A stretch of 64,000 nt of DNA from NCBI GenBank assembly GCA_014378485.1, contig JACMNO010000061.1, positions 213,485 to 277,484 of the forward strand, in the 5' to 3' direction. The translations under genes were made by a program, and so were the position numbers. The first letter of the stretch is position 1, and each line of letters opens with the position of its first letter. Source of the DNA: Bacteroidia bacterium. GTDB taxonomy: Bacteria > Bacteroidota > Bacteroidia > B-17B0 > Aurantibacillaceae. Below are positions 9,143 to 19,409 of the stretch, piece by piece. The notes beneath the pieces were generated by a model that had not been told where the DNA came from, did not search any database, and saw only the letters and a list, made by a program, of their open reading frames with translations.

Positions 9143-10795
9143 TTAACTCAATTTTAAAATGCGGGTTGATGTTGGCGCGTGACCAAGTTGTGTATGGTTA
9201 TTAAAACCTTCAACTTTAATGGTTCCAAAATTGTCTTTATAGTCTTCTACCAAACCATTTAAAGTTAATAGAGACGTATGATCCACAATGTTGGCTTTAC
9301 TAACGTCGATAGTTACATGCTTTCCATCAGGGATGGTTGCAAATACTTTTTTAAATCCTAAAATGTTAGAAAACATTAAACCACTGTTTACAGTAACTGT
9401 GTAATTATCTTCGCCTTGTTTTGAAACTGCAACATCTGATTTAAATAAATTTTTGATAGAAGCACCGTTAAATAAATTAATGATCAGCTCAAGAGCAATA
9501 CCGCTTCCAACACCAACTAATAAGTCGGTTGCTAAGGTGACAATAACCGTGGTGGTAAATACTACAAATTGCTCTTTGCCAACATGAAACATGTGCATGA
9601 ATTCTTTAGGATGAGCTAATTTGAAACCTACAAAGGTTAACATCGCTGCCAAAGCTGCATTAGGAATCATTTCAATAACGGGAACAGCAACTAATACTGC
9701 CAACAATAAAAATACACCGTGGAAAAAATTTGCCCAACGCGTTGTAGCGCCATTGCTAACATTTGCAGAACTACGTGCCACTTCACTAATCATTGGTAAA
9801 CCACCTAATATACCCGATAATGAATTTCCGATACCAACAGCTACAAGATCCTTATTAAAATCTGATTTACGTTTAAAAGGATCAAGGTTATCAACTGCTT
9901 TTGCTGTTAATAAAGATTCAAGACTTCCAATTAAAGAGAATAGTACTACATATAGAATAAAATCTCCTGTATGACTTTTGAGTGCTGAAAAATCGACATT
10001 AAAAACGCCTCTGCTTATAAAGTCGCCCTTCATAATAGATCCATTGGTGAACGATTCAAAAATACTTCCGATTTTTACAAGAGAGAAATTTGAAATCGTA
10101 TTGTCGGTTTTAATGTTTAATGCAATTCCTAATGGAATAGCAACCGCTAATACAATTAAAGGAGCCGGTATTTTTTTAATCTGTTTGTGTTTAACAAAAC
10201 TCATTCCTACTAATATCACTAAACATGCAATTCCTATTTCCGCGATATGTGCATTTTCATGCATGATGCTTTGAGGAATCATCGCTAATAACTCTAAGGG
10301 TGCTTTGCCTTTCAACATTTTGGGATCAATACCTAAAAGAGTATGAATTTGTTTGGACATAATAATAATACCAATTGCCGCAAGCATTCCGTGAATGGCA
10401 GCACCTGGAAAAAAATCTGCCAGCTTTCCAAGTTTAAATACTCCAAATAATATCTGTATAATACCGGCAACAACAATAGCCCCTAAAGCTAAATGCCATC
10501 CTGTATCCCCGCCACCAAATGCAGCAATTGCCCCGCCACAAATAGCAATTAAACCGGCAGCTGGCCCTTTAATAGTTAACCTTGATCCGGCAAAAAAACT
10601 AACCACTACGCCACCAATAATAGCTGTTACCAATCCGAATATTGTTGGAAAATCTGAGGCTTTGGCAATACCCAAACTTAATGGTAATGCCAGTAAAAAC
10701 ACCAAGAAACCTGATAATGCATCTTTTGAGAAATTTTGTTTTAATCCTTCTAAACCATCTGCGGGGATGAATCTTTTTTTTGTTTCAGTTGTCAT
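9143..10795 (-). CDS. SulP-family anion transporter with STAS domain (BicA-like candidate)
   Basis: A 550-residue SLC26/SulP transporter with 10-12 predicted membrane helices from about residue 30 to 420 and a C-terminal STAS domain (about 450-550; IDVSKANIVDHTSLLTLNGL). The family motif region SGFLVFLLALPLSLGIAKAS is near residue 27. I chose the start at 10795 (MTTETKKR) rather than the first in-frame ATG at 10852, because the 19 extra residues look like translated leader sequence. SulP members carry sulfate, bicarbonate or other anions; BicA is a sodium-bicarbonate symporter. Here the transporter lies directly upstream of porin-dabA-dabB, so bicarbonate is the best guess, not a demonstrated substrate. 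Confidence 0.85.
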   Translation of the reverse strand: MTTETKKRFIPADGLEGLKQNFSKDALSGFLVFLLALPLSLGIAKASDFPTIFGLVTAIIGGVVVSFFAGSRLTIKGPAAGLIAICGGAIAAFGGGDTGWHLALGAIVVAGIIQILFGVFKLGKLADFFPGAAIHGMLAAIGIIIMSKQIHTLLGIDPKMLKGKAPLELLAMIPQSIMHENAHIAEIGIACLVILVGMSFVKHKQIKKIPAPLIVLAVAIPLGIALNIKTDNTISNFSLVKIGSIFESFTNGSIMKGDFISRGVFNVDFSALKSHTGDFILYVVLFSLIGSLESLLTAKAVDNLDPFKRKSDFNKDLVAVGIGNSLSGILGGLPMISEVARSSANVSNGATTRWANFFHGVFLLLAVLVAVPVIEMIPNAALAAMLTFVGFKLAHPKEFMHMFHVGKEQFVVFTTTVIVTLATDLLVGVGSGIALELIINLFNGASIKNLFKSDVAVSKQGEDNYTVTVNSGLMFSNILGFKKVFATIPDGKHVTIDVSKANIVDHTSLLTLNGLVEDYKDNFGTIKVEGFNNHTQLGHAPTSTRILKLS

Positions 10796-10941
10796 AATTT
10801 TTATTTTTAAATTGTTTTTTATTCCTGCAAATGCATTAAGAAAATGCTGCAAATAAAACTTTGTGAGTTTTGAAAATGAAAATTCAGACTATAGAACACA
10901 GCTGAAAATGTCCTTATTTATTAGGGACAAACAATTAAAAA

Positions 10942-11298
10942 TCAGATTCGGAAATTGCAAACCGCAATATAAATCGGGTTTGTTAGTTTTTCTGCTAAAG
11001 GTTTGGCAGAGATAAGTCTGGGTTGAAATAACTCGTATTGAAAATAAGAGATAAAAAAAGGTAATAGAAGTCTTTGAGCCTCAAAATCATTTTCGGATTC
11101 GAATCCATTTTCTTCAAATAAAAATTCTGTATCAGGAACTGAATTGTTTTCCTGTGTGGTAAAAGATAAATGAAGTTGGTGTTGAAGATCTGCTTTTAAT
11201 ATGGACCTATGAAGGTTTTTATAGTTGCCTGCGCTGAATGAAGCTAAAAAGCATAACAAAAAAAATAATGAAAAATATGTTGACTTTTTTAATTTCAT
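10942..11298 (-). CDS. Small secreted protein of unknown function
   Basis: A 118-residue protein with a signal peptide (about residues 1-23) and a mature part ending in NPIYIAVCNFRI. I recognise no domain. The C-terminal half is hydrophobic and aromatic (LLPFFISYFQYELFQPRLI) and might bind a membrane. It is 146 bases upstream of the SulP start, on the same strand, so it may be the first gene of the carbon-uptake cluster. A (AT)10 run lies about 100 bases upstream of its start. Confidence 0.6.
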   Translation of the reverse strand: MKLKKSTYFSLFFLLCFLASFSAGNYKNLHRSILKADLQHQLHLSFTTQENNSVPDTEFLFEENGFESENDFEAQRLLLPFFISYFQYELFQPRLISAKPLAEKLTNPIYIAVCNFRI

Positions 11299-11398
11299 CC
11301 CGAACTCGAAATTAATAAAAAATGAATCATTATCAAATCTTATTTTATTTTTTTAACAGAAAAATCCGGAAGATGTTGATTTCACACAAAATTCATAC

Positions 11399-11418
11399 AT
11401 ATATATATATATATATAT
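11399..11418. repeat. (AT)10 dinucleotide run
   Basis: Ten uninterrupted AT units lie just downstream of the terC-like gene and about 100 bases upstream of the small secreted protein gene. A run of this kind can change length by slippage and is in a position to alter promoter spacing for the downstream genes; no effect can be seen directly. Confidence 0.7.
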
Positions 11419-11424
11419 AAGGTA

Positions 11425-12198
11425 TTATATTTCGTTTTCTTCTTTTAAAGTTGGCGATCGTAATTCAACAGGGGCATGTTTTTTCCTGATTTTTAAATTG
11501 ATTAGTTCAACACCAAATGAGAATGCCATAGCGAAATAAATATACCCTTTAGGGATTTCAACTTTATCAACATGAACTCCTTCTACAACGAGTAACACGG
11601 CTATCAAAACTAAAAAGGAAAGCGCCAATACTTTAAAAGTTGGATGTTTATGAATGAAGGCCGAAATTTTTGGTGCAAAATAAAACATAACAGCCATACT
11701 TATTATAACAGCAATCATCATGATCGCTAAATTATTTGCCATACCAATTGCAGTAACTACACCATCAATACTAAATACCATATCAATAATAATTATTTGA
11801 ATAATAATTGATTTAAAAGAAGATGGTTTTTTTTTATCTTTATTCAGTTGTTCATCCGGATCTTCCCCTTCCAGTTTATTATGGATCTCGAGTGTAGAGT
11901 TTACTAGTAAAAAAAGGCCTCCTGCCAACATAATGAGATCTTTTAATGCAACGGAATGATCAAATAAGACAAATAATTCCTGTTCTCCTTTTATTAAATA
12001 GCCTAAAATAAACAGGAACAATAAACGCATGATGATTCCTACAACCATCCAAATCATTCCCGCTTGTTTGGTTCTGCTCTTGTCGAGGCGGCTTAAAACA
12101 ATGGATACAAAAATAACATTGTCGATTCCTAATAAGATTTCCATCAGAGTTAATGGAATTAAACTTAATAACGCTTCAGTAGAAAATATGTCTGACAT
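11425..12198 (-). CDS. TerC-family integral membrane protein
   Basis: A 257-residue membrane protein with the TerC signature LTLMEILLGIDNVIFVSIVL at about 17-36 and a second acidic helix (IDMVFSIDGVVTAIGMANN) at about 138-156. The paired Asp residues in these helices are typical. The charged loop between them (LEGEDPDEQLNKDKKKPSS) is cytoplasmic by expectation. TerC proteins are linked to tellurite resistance and to metal (manganese) export, with partner proteins in some bacteria. It is divergent from gyrB across a 227-base AT-rich gap. Confidence 0.88.
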   Translation of the reverse strand: MSDIFSTEALLSLIPLTLMEILLGIDNVIFVSIVLSRLDKSRTKQAGMIWMVVGIIMRLLFLFILGYLIKGEQELFVLFDHSVALKDLIMLAGGLFLLVNSTLEIHNKLEGEDPDEQLNKDKKKPSSFKSIIIQIIIIDMVFSIDGVVTAIGMANNLAIMMIAVIISMAVMFYFAPKISAFIHKHPTFKVLALSFLVLIAVLLVVEGVHVDKVEIPKGYIYFAMAFSFGVELINLKIRKKHAPVELRSPTLKEENEI

Positions 12199-12356
12199 AA
12201 GAGAATTTTAAGCGATAAAAATAGGAATAATAATAAAGAATTTGATGTTTGTTTTTTTTATAATAACAGATCGGATACTAACAAATATTTTGCTGTTTTT
12301 TTATCCTAATAAATTCTTTTTTTTATTAACATTTGTTTATAAAATTCTTTAAATAA

Positions 12357-14381
<2,025 letters not shown>

Positions 14382-14405
14382 TCAATTTTGAAAAATCAAA
14401 AAAGC

Positions 14406-14475
14406 TTGTCATCCTGAGCGCAGTCGGAGGACAAGCTTTAAATTAATAACACTTCGACTTCGCTCAGTGTGACAA
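14406..14475. repeat. REP-like inverted repeat pair (TTCGAC..GCTCAG family)
   Basis: The left arm at 14406-14429 (TTGTCATCCTGAGCGCAGTC...) is an imperfect reverse complement of 14452-14475 (CTTCGACTTCGCTCAGTGTG...). The left arm also sits in a smaller hairpin, AAAGCTTGTC (14401-14410) with GACAAGCTTT. The TTCGAC-nnn-GCTCAG core recurs at 63913 and, in modified form, inside the helicase gene at 54447. It may act as a gyrB terminator, but no T-run follows. Confidence 0.7.
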
Positions 14476-14520
14476 ATAAGATTGAAACTTTAAAATTAAA
14501 AACATAAAAAAATAAACAGT

Positions 14521-15459
14521 ATGACAAAAGTATCAGTTATCGGCGCCGGAAATGTAGGAGCTACCTGTGCAGAATATATTGCACTAAGAAGAATTGCCAG
14601 TGAAGTAGTAATTTTAGATATTAAAGAAAACTTCGCAGAAGGAAAAGCATTGGATCTAATGCAAACAGCTTCATTAAATGGTTTCAATACAAAGATCAGT
14701 GGAAGCACAAATGATTATTCTAAAACAGCTGGATCTGATGTTGTAGTTGTTACATCTGGTATTCCCCGCAAGCCGGGAATGACTCGTGAAGAATTAATCG
14801 GTATCAATGCAGGAATTGTAAAAACAGTAACTGAAAATGTATTGAAACATTCTCCAAATGCAATTATTATCATTGTTTCCAATCCAATGGATACAATGAC
14901 TTATTTAGCATTAAAAGGAAGTAAATTGCCAAAGAACCAAATTATCGGTATGGGTGGTGCTTTAGATAGTGCCCGTTTCAATTGCTATTTATCTTTAGCG
15001 TTAAATGCTCCGGCAAGTGATGTACAAGGAGTTGTTATCGGTGGGCATGGTGATACAACTATGATTCCTTTAACACGTTTAGCAACTTATAATGGCGTAC
15101 CGGTTTCTCAAACATTGAATGCTGATACATTGAAAAAAGCAGCAGCTGATACCATGGTTGGTGGCGCAACCTTAACAGGGATGTTAGGTACATCTGCATG
15201 GTATGCGCCGGGAGCGGCTGTTGCAACTATTGTTGACAGTATCTTAAACGATCAAAAAAAATTAATTCCTTGCAGCGTGATGTTAGAAGGAGAATATGGG
15301 CAAACTGATATTTGTATGGGTGTTCCTGTAATCATTGGTAAAAATGGTTGGGAAAAAATCGTTGACTTTAACTTAAACGATGAAGAAAAAGCTTTATTTG
15401 CAAAGAGTGCAGATGCCGTAAGAAGCATGAATTCTGTACTGGCTTCTGTGACAGCTTAA
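14521..15459 (+). CDS. mdh: Malate dehydrogenase (LDH-like type)
   Basis: A 312-residue NAD-dependent dehydrogenase. The Rossmann motif GAGNVGATCAEYIA is at 8-21, followed by Asp in ILDIKE for NAD preference. The substrate-binding arginines are in SGIPRKPGMTREEL, the NPMDTMTY segment contains the conserved Asn, and the catalytic His is in GGHGDTTMIP. Arg in the IPRKPGM loop indicates malate/oxaloacetate rather than lactate. It serves the TCA cycle. A terminator hairpin follows the stop codon by about 20 bases. Confidence 0.96.
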   Translation: MTKVSVIGAGNVGATCAEYIALRRIASEVVILDIKENFAEGKALDLMQTASLNGFNTKISGSTNDYSKTAGSDVVVVTSGIPRKPGMTREELIGINAGIVKTVTENVLKHSPNAIIIIVSNPMDTMTYLALKGSKLPKNQIIGMGGALDSARFNCYLSLALNAPASDVQGVVIGGHGDTTMIPLTRLATYNGVPVSQTLNADTLKKAAADTMVGGATLTGMLGTSAWYAPGAAVATIVDSILNDQKKLIPCSVMLEGEYGQTDICMGVPVIIGKNGWEKIVDFNLNDEEKALFAKSADAVRSMNSVLASVTA

Positions 15460-15479
15460 TTTAAATTAAATACATTACA

Positions 15480-15508
15480 AATCCCGGTGAATAGCCGGGA
15501 TTTTTTTT
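15480..15508 (+). terminator. Rho-independent terminator of mdh
   Basis: Perfect 8-bp stem AATCCCGG / CCGGGATT with a 7-base loop, followed by six T residues. Confidence 0.9.
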
Positions 15509-16222
15509 ATTCGTCTTTCTCATTTATTTTTTTTGTACTTATTATTTGGATTTGCTTTGCATGGAAACACAGCATGTAAAGTCGCCCCTCAAAAAGTCAC
15601 TTACTTGTTTTGTTAGTTTTTATTTTATTGCTCCATAGGAGCAAAATATTAGTTATAAAACCAGATGATGGTTGTATAACTGGCTACAGAGTAGCCAAAC
15701 AAAAATAATTAATGTTTTGCTCCGCTGGAGCAATTTTTCTTACTGTGTTTATTGCTATTAATAAGGTTAAGTTCCTCTGGAACTATTTATTTAATTGATT
15801 AAAAAAATGCTGCTTTTTTACTAAAGTTCATGCTTCTCGCGTTTTTTTTGTGAAAAAATAAAGCTTGCTTTTAATAACATTAGAACTTGTGAGCCGGAAA
15901 AATTCGAACTCTTTTAACAGCAATATAATTTAAAATATATTATATTTTTTTCGATTTTTCTGAAAATCCCACGTTCCTGATTTCAATTAACTGAAAACAT
16001 ACATTTAATTTTTATTACAGCTTGTTTCTCAACTCTCCAACTCACTTTTTAAACTATTTAAAATACCCTTTCAGCGAACTATTGATCACTGAATTTCAAA
16101 GTATTATATCTTGTAGCAAAATGCCAAGTATTAATATTTGGCAATGTTCTATTTTTCCCGATCCTGTGAATTCGCGCTCGTAAATAGAATTGTTTAGCTT
16201 ACCAATAAAAAATTATTATCTG
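15509..16222. other. Intergenic region of about 710 bases with no gene
   Basis: No convincing reading frame is present. The left half holds a cluster of short palindromes (15627-15783, listed separately). The right half (15790-16222) is AT-rich and presumably holds the kaiC promoter, but I see no element I would assign with confidence. Confidence 0.6.
15627..15783. repeat. Cluster of four short palindromic repeats
   Basis: Four palindromes occur in about 160 bases: TTGCTCCATAGGAGCAA near 15628, TGGCTACAGAGTAGCCA at 15681, TTGCTCCGCTGGAGCAA near 15718, and GTTCCTCTGGAAC at 15771. The first and third share the GCTCC-nnn-GGAGC core with AAAATA-type flanks. This resembles dispersed palindromic repeats common between genes in Bacteroidota. 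Confidence 0.65.
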
Positions 16223-17749
16223 ATGAAAAAAACTACCAAAATAAAAATCACTCCTAAGCTTAAAAAAATACAGAAATGCTTAACCGGCATCAAGGGCTTT
16301 GATGAGATTACAAAAGGCGGGCTTCCGAAAAACAGAACCACTTTAATTAGTGGAAGTGCCGGTTCAGGAAAAACTCTTTTTGGGATTGATTTTTTGATCA
16401 ATGGTGTCAAATACAAAGAAAATGGCGTGTTTATGTCCTTTGAAGAAACAGCAGATGAACTTTATAAAGATGTGGCTTCTCTCACCCTGGATTTAAAAGC
16501 ACTTGTTGCGCAAAAAACAATTGCGCTTGAGCATGTTGTGTTAGAACGCAAAGATATTGAACAGAGAGATTTTAATCTCGAAGGACTATTCGTTCGCCTG
16601 GAACATGCCATAGATTCCGTTAACGCTAAACGTGTAGTTTTAGATTCTCTTGAATCTCTTTTTGCAGGCATCACGGATGATGGCATTCTTCGGTTAGAGA
16701 TCAAAAGACTTTTTAGATGGCTTAAAGACAAAGGAGTTACGGCAATCGTTACCGGTGAGCCGGAAGAAGATTCTTATACGCATCACGGCATAGAGCAGTA
16801 TGTATCCGATTGCATCATTCTTCTCGATAACAGAGTTGATGACGAAGTTTCCGTTCGTAGAATTCGTGTGATTAAATATCGTGGTTCAAAACACGAAACA
16901 AACGAATTTCCATTTGTAATAGATGACGATGGACTTTCAGTAATTCCTATCACTTCAGCAGGATTGGATCAACCGGGAACAGCTAAAAGAGTTTCAACCG
17001 GAATTCCATCGCTCGATAAATTGTTTAAGAGTAAAGGATATACAAAAGGCAGCACCATACTTGCTTCGGGTACTGCCGGTACCGGAAAAACAAGTTTAGC
17101 TGCTGCATTTGCCATAGAAACATGTAAACGTGGAGAACGCTGTCTTTTCTTGTCCTACGAAGAATCAGCCGGACAACTTACTCAAAACATGAAATCGATA
17201 GGTTTTCTTTTTGAACCATGGATAAAAAAAGGACTCTTAAAGATTCAATCCACCAGACCAACCTTTTTTGGTTTAGAAAAACATTTACTCGATCTATATA
17301 AGACCATTGAAGAGTTTAAACCACAATCTGTTGTGTTAGATCCCCTCACAAGTCTTATTGGAGAGGGAAGCCCACGAGAAGTTCGTTCGATGATCACCCG
17401 CATGATCGATCTTTTAAAATCAAACACCATAACCGGATTTTTTACGAGTCTCGTTTCTTCAACCGCAGTAAATGACACGAGCGGTGAAATTGGCGTATCT
17501 TCACTAATTGACACCTGGATCGTAGTTAGAGAATTAGAAGAAAAAGTGGGTAAAAAACGTATTCGCGGACTCTATATTGTTAAATCCCGCGGCACTGGTC
17601 ACTCAAGTGACATACACAAATTGGTTTTGAGTGATGATGGAATCTCATTAGAACCAATGGAAGCTGAGTCTACTTCGAGCCCCGATCCGAAAAAAAGAAT
17701 CGGTACCGGTATTTCCGGAAAATCAAAGAAGAAAGAAAAGAATATTTAA
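16223..17749 (+). CDS. KaiC-like double-domain RecA-family ATPase
   Basis: A 508-residue protein with two KaiC domains. Walker A motifs are GSAGSGKT at 44-51 and GTAGTGKT at 283-290. Each domain has the paired catalytic glutamates (MSFEETADEL and LSYEESAGQL), and each begins with the KaiC opening (TGIKGFDEITKGGLPK, STGIPSLDKLF). The start at 16223 (MKKTTK) is preferred to the ATG at 16190, whose extra 11 residues look non-coding. Walker B-like hydrophobic-Asp segments (RVVLDSLESLF, SVVLDPLTSLI) are visible. KaiA and KaiB are absent, so a circadian clock is not implied; non-clock KaiC proteins are often signalling ATPases. Its stop overlaps the start of the first cheB-like gene (TAATG), indicating coupled translation. 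Confidence 0.9.
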   Translation: MKKTTKIKITPKLKKIQKCLTGIKGFDEITKGGLPKNRTTLISGSAGSGKTLFGIDFLINGVKYKENGVFMSFEETADELYKDVASLTLDLKALVAQKTIALEHVVLERKDIEQRDFNLEGLFVRLEHAIDSVNAKRVVLDSLESLFAGITDDGILRLEIKRLFRWLKDKGVTAIVTGEPEEDSYTHHGIEQYVSDCIILLDNRVDDEVSVRRIRVIKYRGSKHETNEFPFVIDDDGLSVIPITSAGLDQPGTAKRVSTGIPSLDKLFKSKGYTKGSTILASGTAGTGKTSLAAAFAIETCKRGERCLFLSYEESAGQLTQNMKSIGFLFEPWIKKGLLKIQSTRPTFFGLEKHLLDLYKTIEEFKPQSVVLDPLTSLIGEGSPREVRSMITRMIDLLKSNTITGFFTSLVSSTAVNDTSGEIGVSSLIDTWIVVRELEEKVGKKRIRGLYIVKSRGTGHSSDIHKLVLSDDGISLEPMEAESTSSPDPKKRIGTGISGKSKKKEKNI

Positions 17750-18342
17750 TGCGAGCTGGAAGGGGCGTGGACGCATTACATCCTAATTTCGTTGTTGGTA
17801 TTGGCGGCTCAGCCGGAGCACTTCCTTCATACAAAGCGCTCTTGGAGGCTCTGCCGTCTGATACAGGTATGGCTTTTGTCATCATTTCTCCTATGAGTCC
17901 GAGCGCTCATAACGAGTTAGCTTTGATTTTGGAAAGTCACACTAAAATGCCGGTAATTGTGGCTTCCAAAAAAATGCCGATACGGCGTAATCATGTATAT
18001 GTGATTCCTTCTGACCTAGATCTTTTCATTGAAGACGATACCTTCATAATTATATCTCCACGCGCTCATGGGCAAAATCAGATAGATTTATTTTTTATTT
18101 CTTTAGCAGAGGCAATAGGCGCACGTGCAATAGGCGTCGTCTTATCCGGGTATAAGGGAGATGCCACACGGGGATGCAAGCGGATCAAAGAAAAAGGAGG
18201 AATAACCTTTGCTCAGGATGTTTCTGCCGAAGTGCCTAACATGCCTCTTATGGCTCAGGATTTTGGCAATGTTGATTTCGTGATGCCTCCCGAAAAAATT
18301 GCTGGTAAATTAAAAAGATTGGCAGCTGAAATTAAAACTTAG
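17749..18342 (+). CDS. Stand-alone CheB-type methylesterase domain, copy 1, catalytic His replaced by Pro
   Basis: A 197-residue protein made only of the CheB esterase domain, without a receiver. It resembles the CheB part of CheB/CheR fusion proteins (VVGIGGSAGA, HVYVIP, DLFFISLAEAIGARAIGVVLSGY). The expected Ser (Ser21) and Asp (Asp138) of the triad are present. The His in the usual Q/SHMSP segment is Pro48 (IISPMSP), and Gly after the Asp is Ala139, so esterase activity is doubtful. Translation is coupled to the KaiC-like gene by a TAATG overlap. No CheR or chemoreceptor is nearby, so the target may not be a methyl-accepting chemotaxis protein. Confidence 0.85.
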   Translation: MRAGRGVDALHPNFVVGIGGSAGALPSYKALLEALPSDTGMAFVIISPMSPSAHNELALILESHTKMPVIVASKKMPIRRNHVYVIPSDLDLFIEDDTFIIISPRAHGQNQIDLFFISLAEAIGARAIGVVLSGYKGDATRGCKRIKEKGGITFAQDVSAEVPNMPLMAQDFGNVDFVMPPEKIAGKLKRLAAEIKT

Positions 18343-18343
18343 G

Positions 18344-18525
18344 TACGAGTTGTGAAATTGGCTTATCTTCACTAATTAACAATGGATCATCGATAGAGAA
18401 TTAGAAGAAAAAGCGAGTGAAAAACGTATTCGCAGAATATATATTTAGAAGTTGGCTCTACCCCAACTTCTAAACCGGAAAAGAAAGAAAGTAGCGGTAT
18501 AGATGTAAAATCAGCCAAAGGATAA
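18344..18525 (+). pseudogene. Decayed duplicate of the 3' end of the KaiC-like gene
   Basis: This gap aligns with the tail of the upstream KaiC-like gene (about 17476-17749). Shared runs include GTGAAATTGGC, ATCTTCACTAATT, GAGAATTAGAAGAAAAAG and AAAAACGTATTCGC. After an apparent internal deletion, the end still translates as EVGSTPTSKPEKKESSGIDV, matching EAESTSSPDPKKRIGTGISG of the intact tail. Stop codons and indels break the frame. It shows that a block containing kaiC-end plus cheB was duplicated in tandem, then eroded. Confidence 0.85.
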
Positions 18526-18546
18526 TTTTTATTTATTCATTTATTA

Positions 18547-18589
<43 letters not shown>

Positions 18590-18590
<1 letters not shown>

Positions 18591-19183
18591 TGAACGCTAA
18601 AAGAGTCGTGGGTGCGCTACATCCGAAATTCATTGTTGGTATTGGTGGCTCATCTGGCGCACTTAATGCATACAAGTCGATACTGCTTGCACTGTCGTCT
18701 GATACAGATATGGCCTTTGTTATAATTTCTCACATGAATCCTACCGCTTATAGTTATTTAGCTAAAATTTTGTCTCGTTACACTAAAATGCCTGTAATCG
18801 TTGCTACTAATAAGATGCCGATACGGAAGAATCATGTATATGTGATTCCTAACGACGCTGATCTTCTCATTAAAAACTTTGCTTTTAAAGTTTTATCCCC
18901 GCGCTCTTATGGGCACAAGCAGATAGATGTTTTTTTTACTTCTTTAGCAGAGGCGATGGGCACACGCGCCATAGGTATTGTACTATCCGGGTATGATGGC
19001 GATGGAACAGAAGGATGTGAAAAGATTAAAGCAAACGGCGGAATAACTTTTGCCCAAGACGAGTCTGCCGAAGTGCCACACATGCCCCTCACTGCTCAGG
19101 CTTCAGGCTGTATAGATTTTGTAATGCCTCCGGGTAAAATGCCGGCTAAATTAAAAAAATTGGCGGCTGCAATTAAAACGTAG
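18590..19183 (+). CDS. Stand-alone CheB-type methylesterase domain, copy 2, intact triad
   Basis: A 197-residue paralogue of the gene at 17749, of exactly the same length and alignable throughout. It keeps Ser21 (GIGGSSGA), His48 (IISHMNP) and Asp138 (SGYDGDGTEG), the three residues expected of a CheB esterase. It has no receiver domain. It is separated from copy 1 by the kaiC-tail relic and is preceded by an 11-unit TAAA repeat, so it has lost translational coupling to kaiC and probably depends on a new promoter or on read-through. The role is unknown; protein-glutamyl methylesterase or deamidase chemistry is the family expectation. Confidence 0.88.
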
Positions 19184-19409
19184 GAACGAAGGAGAGTGCA
19201 GAAAAGCCGTCACAGTTCCCTAACTCCCTGGCATATTTCCGTAAAATCCTTTGCTTAATTTTTAAAGTGTTGTCAAAGTTCCCTAAAAACTGTCAGTGTT
19301 TAGTAAGTTATGGAGCTTTCTAAATTACGGTAGGCTAAACACAAGGCTGCATAACACAAAATAGAAAACCCTCAGTTGTGTATTTCAATAAGCAAGAATA
19401 CAACAGAAA

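Noticed and set aside
10395..10856. 153-codon plus-strand frame
   Set aside because: Antisense shadow of the SulP gene; Pro/Ala/Ile-rich mirror translation without motifs.
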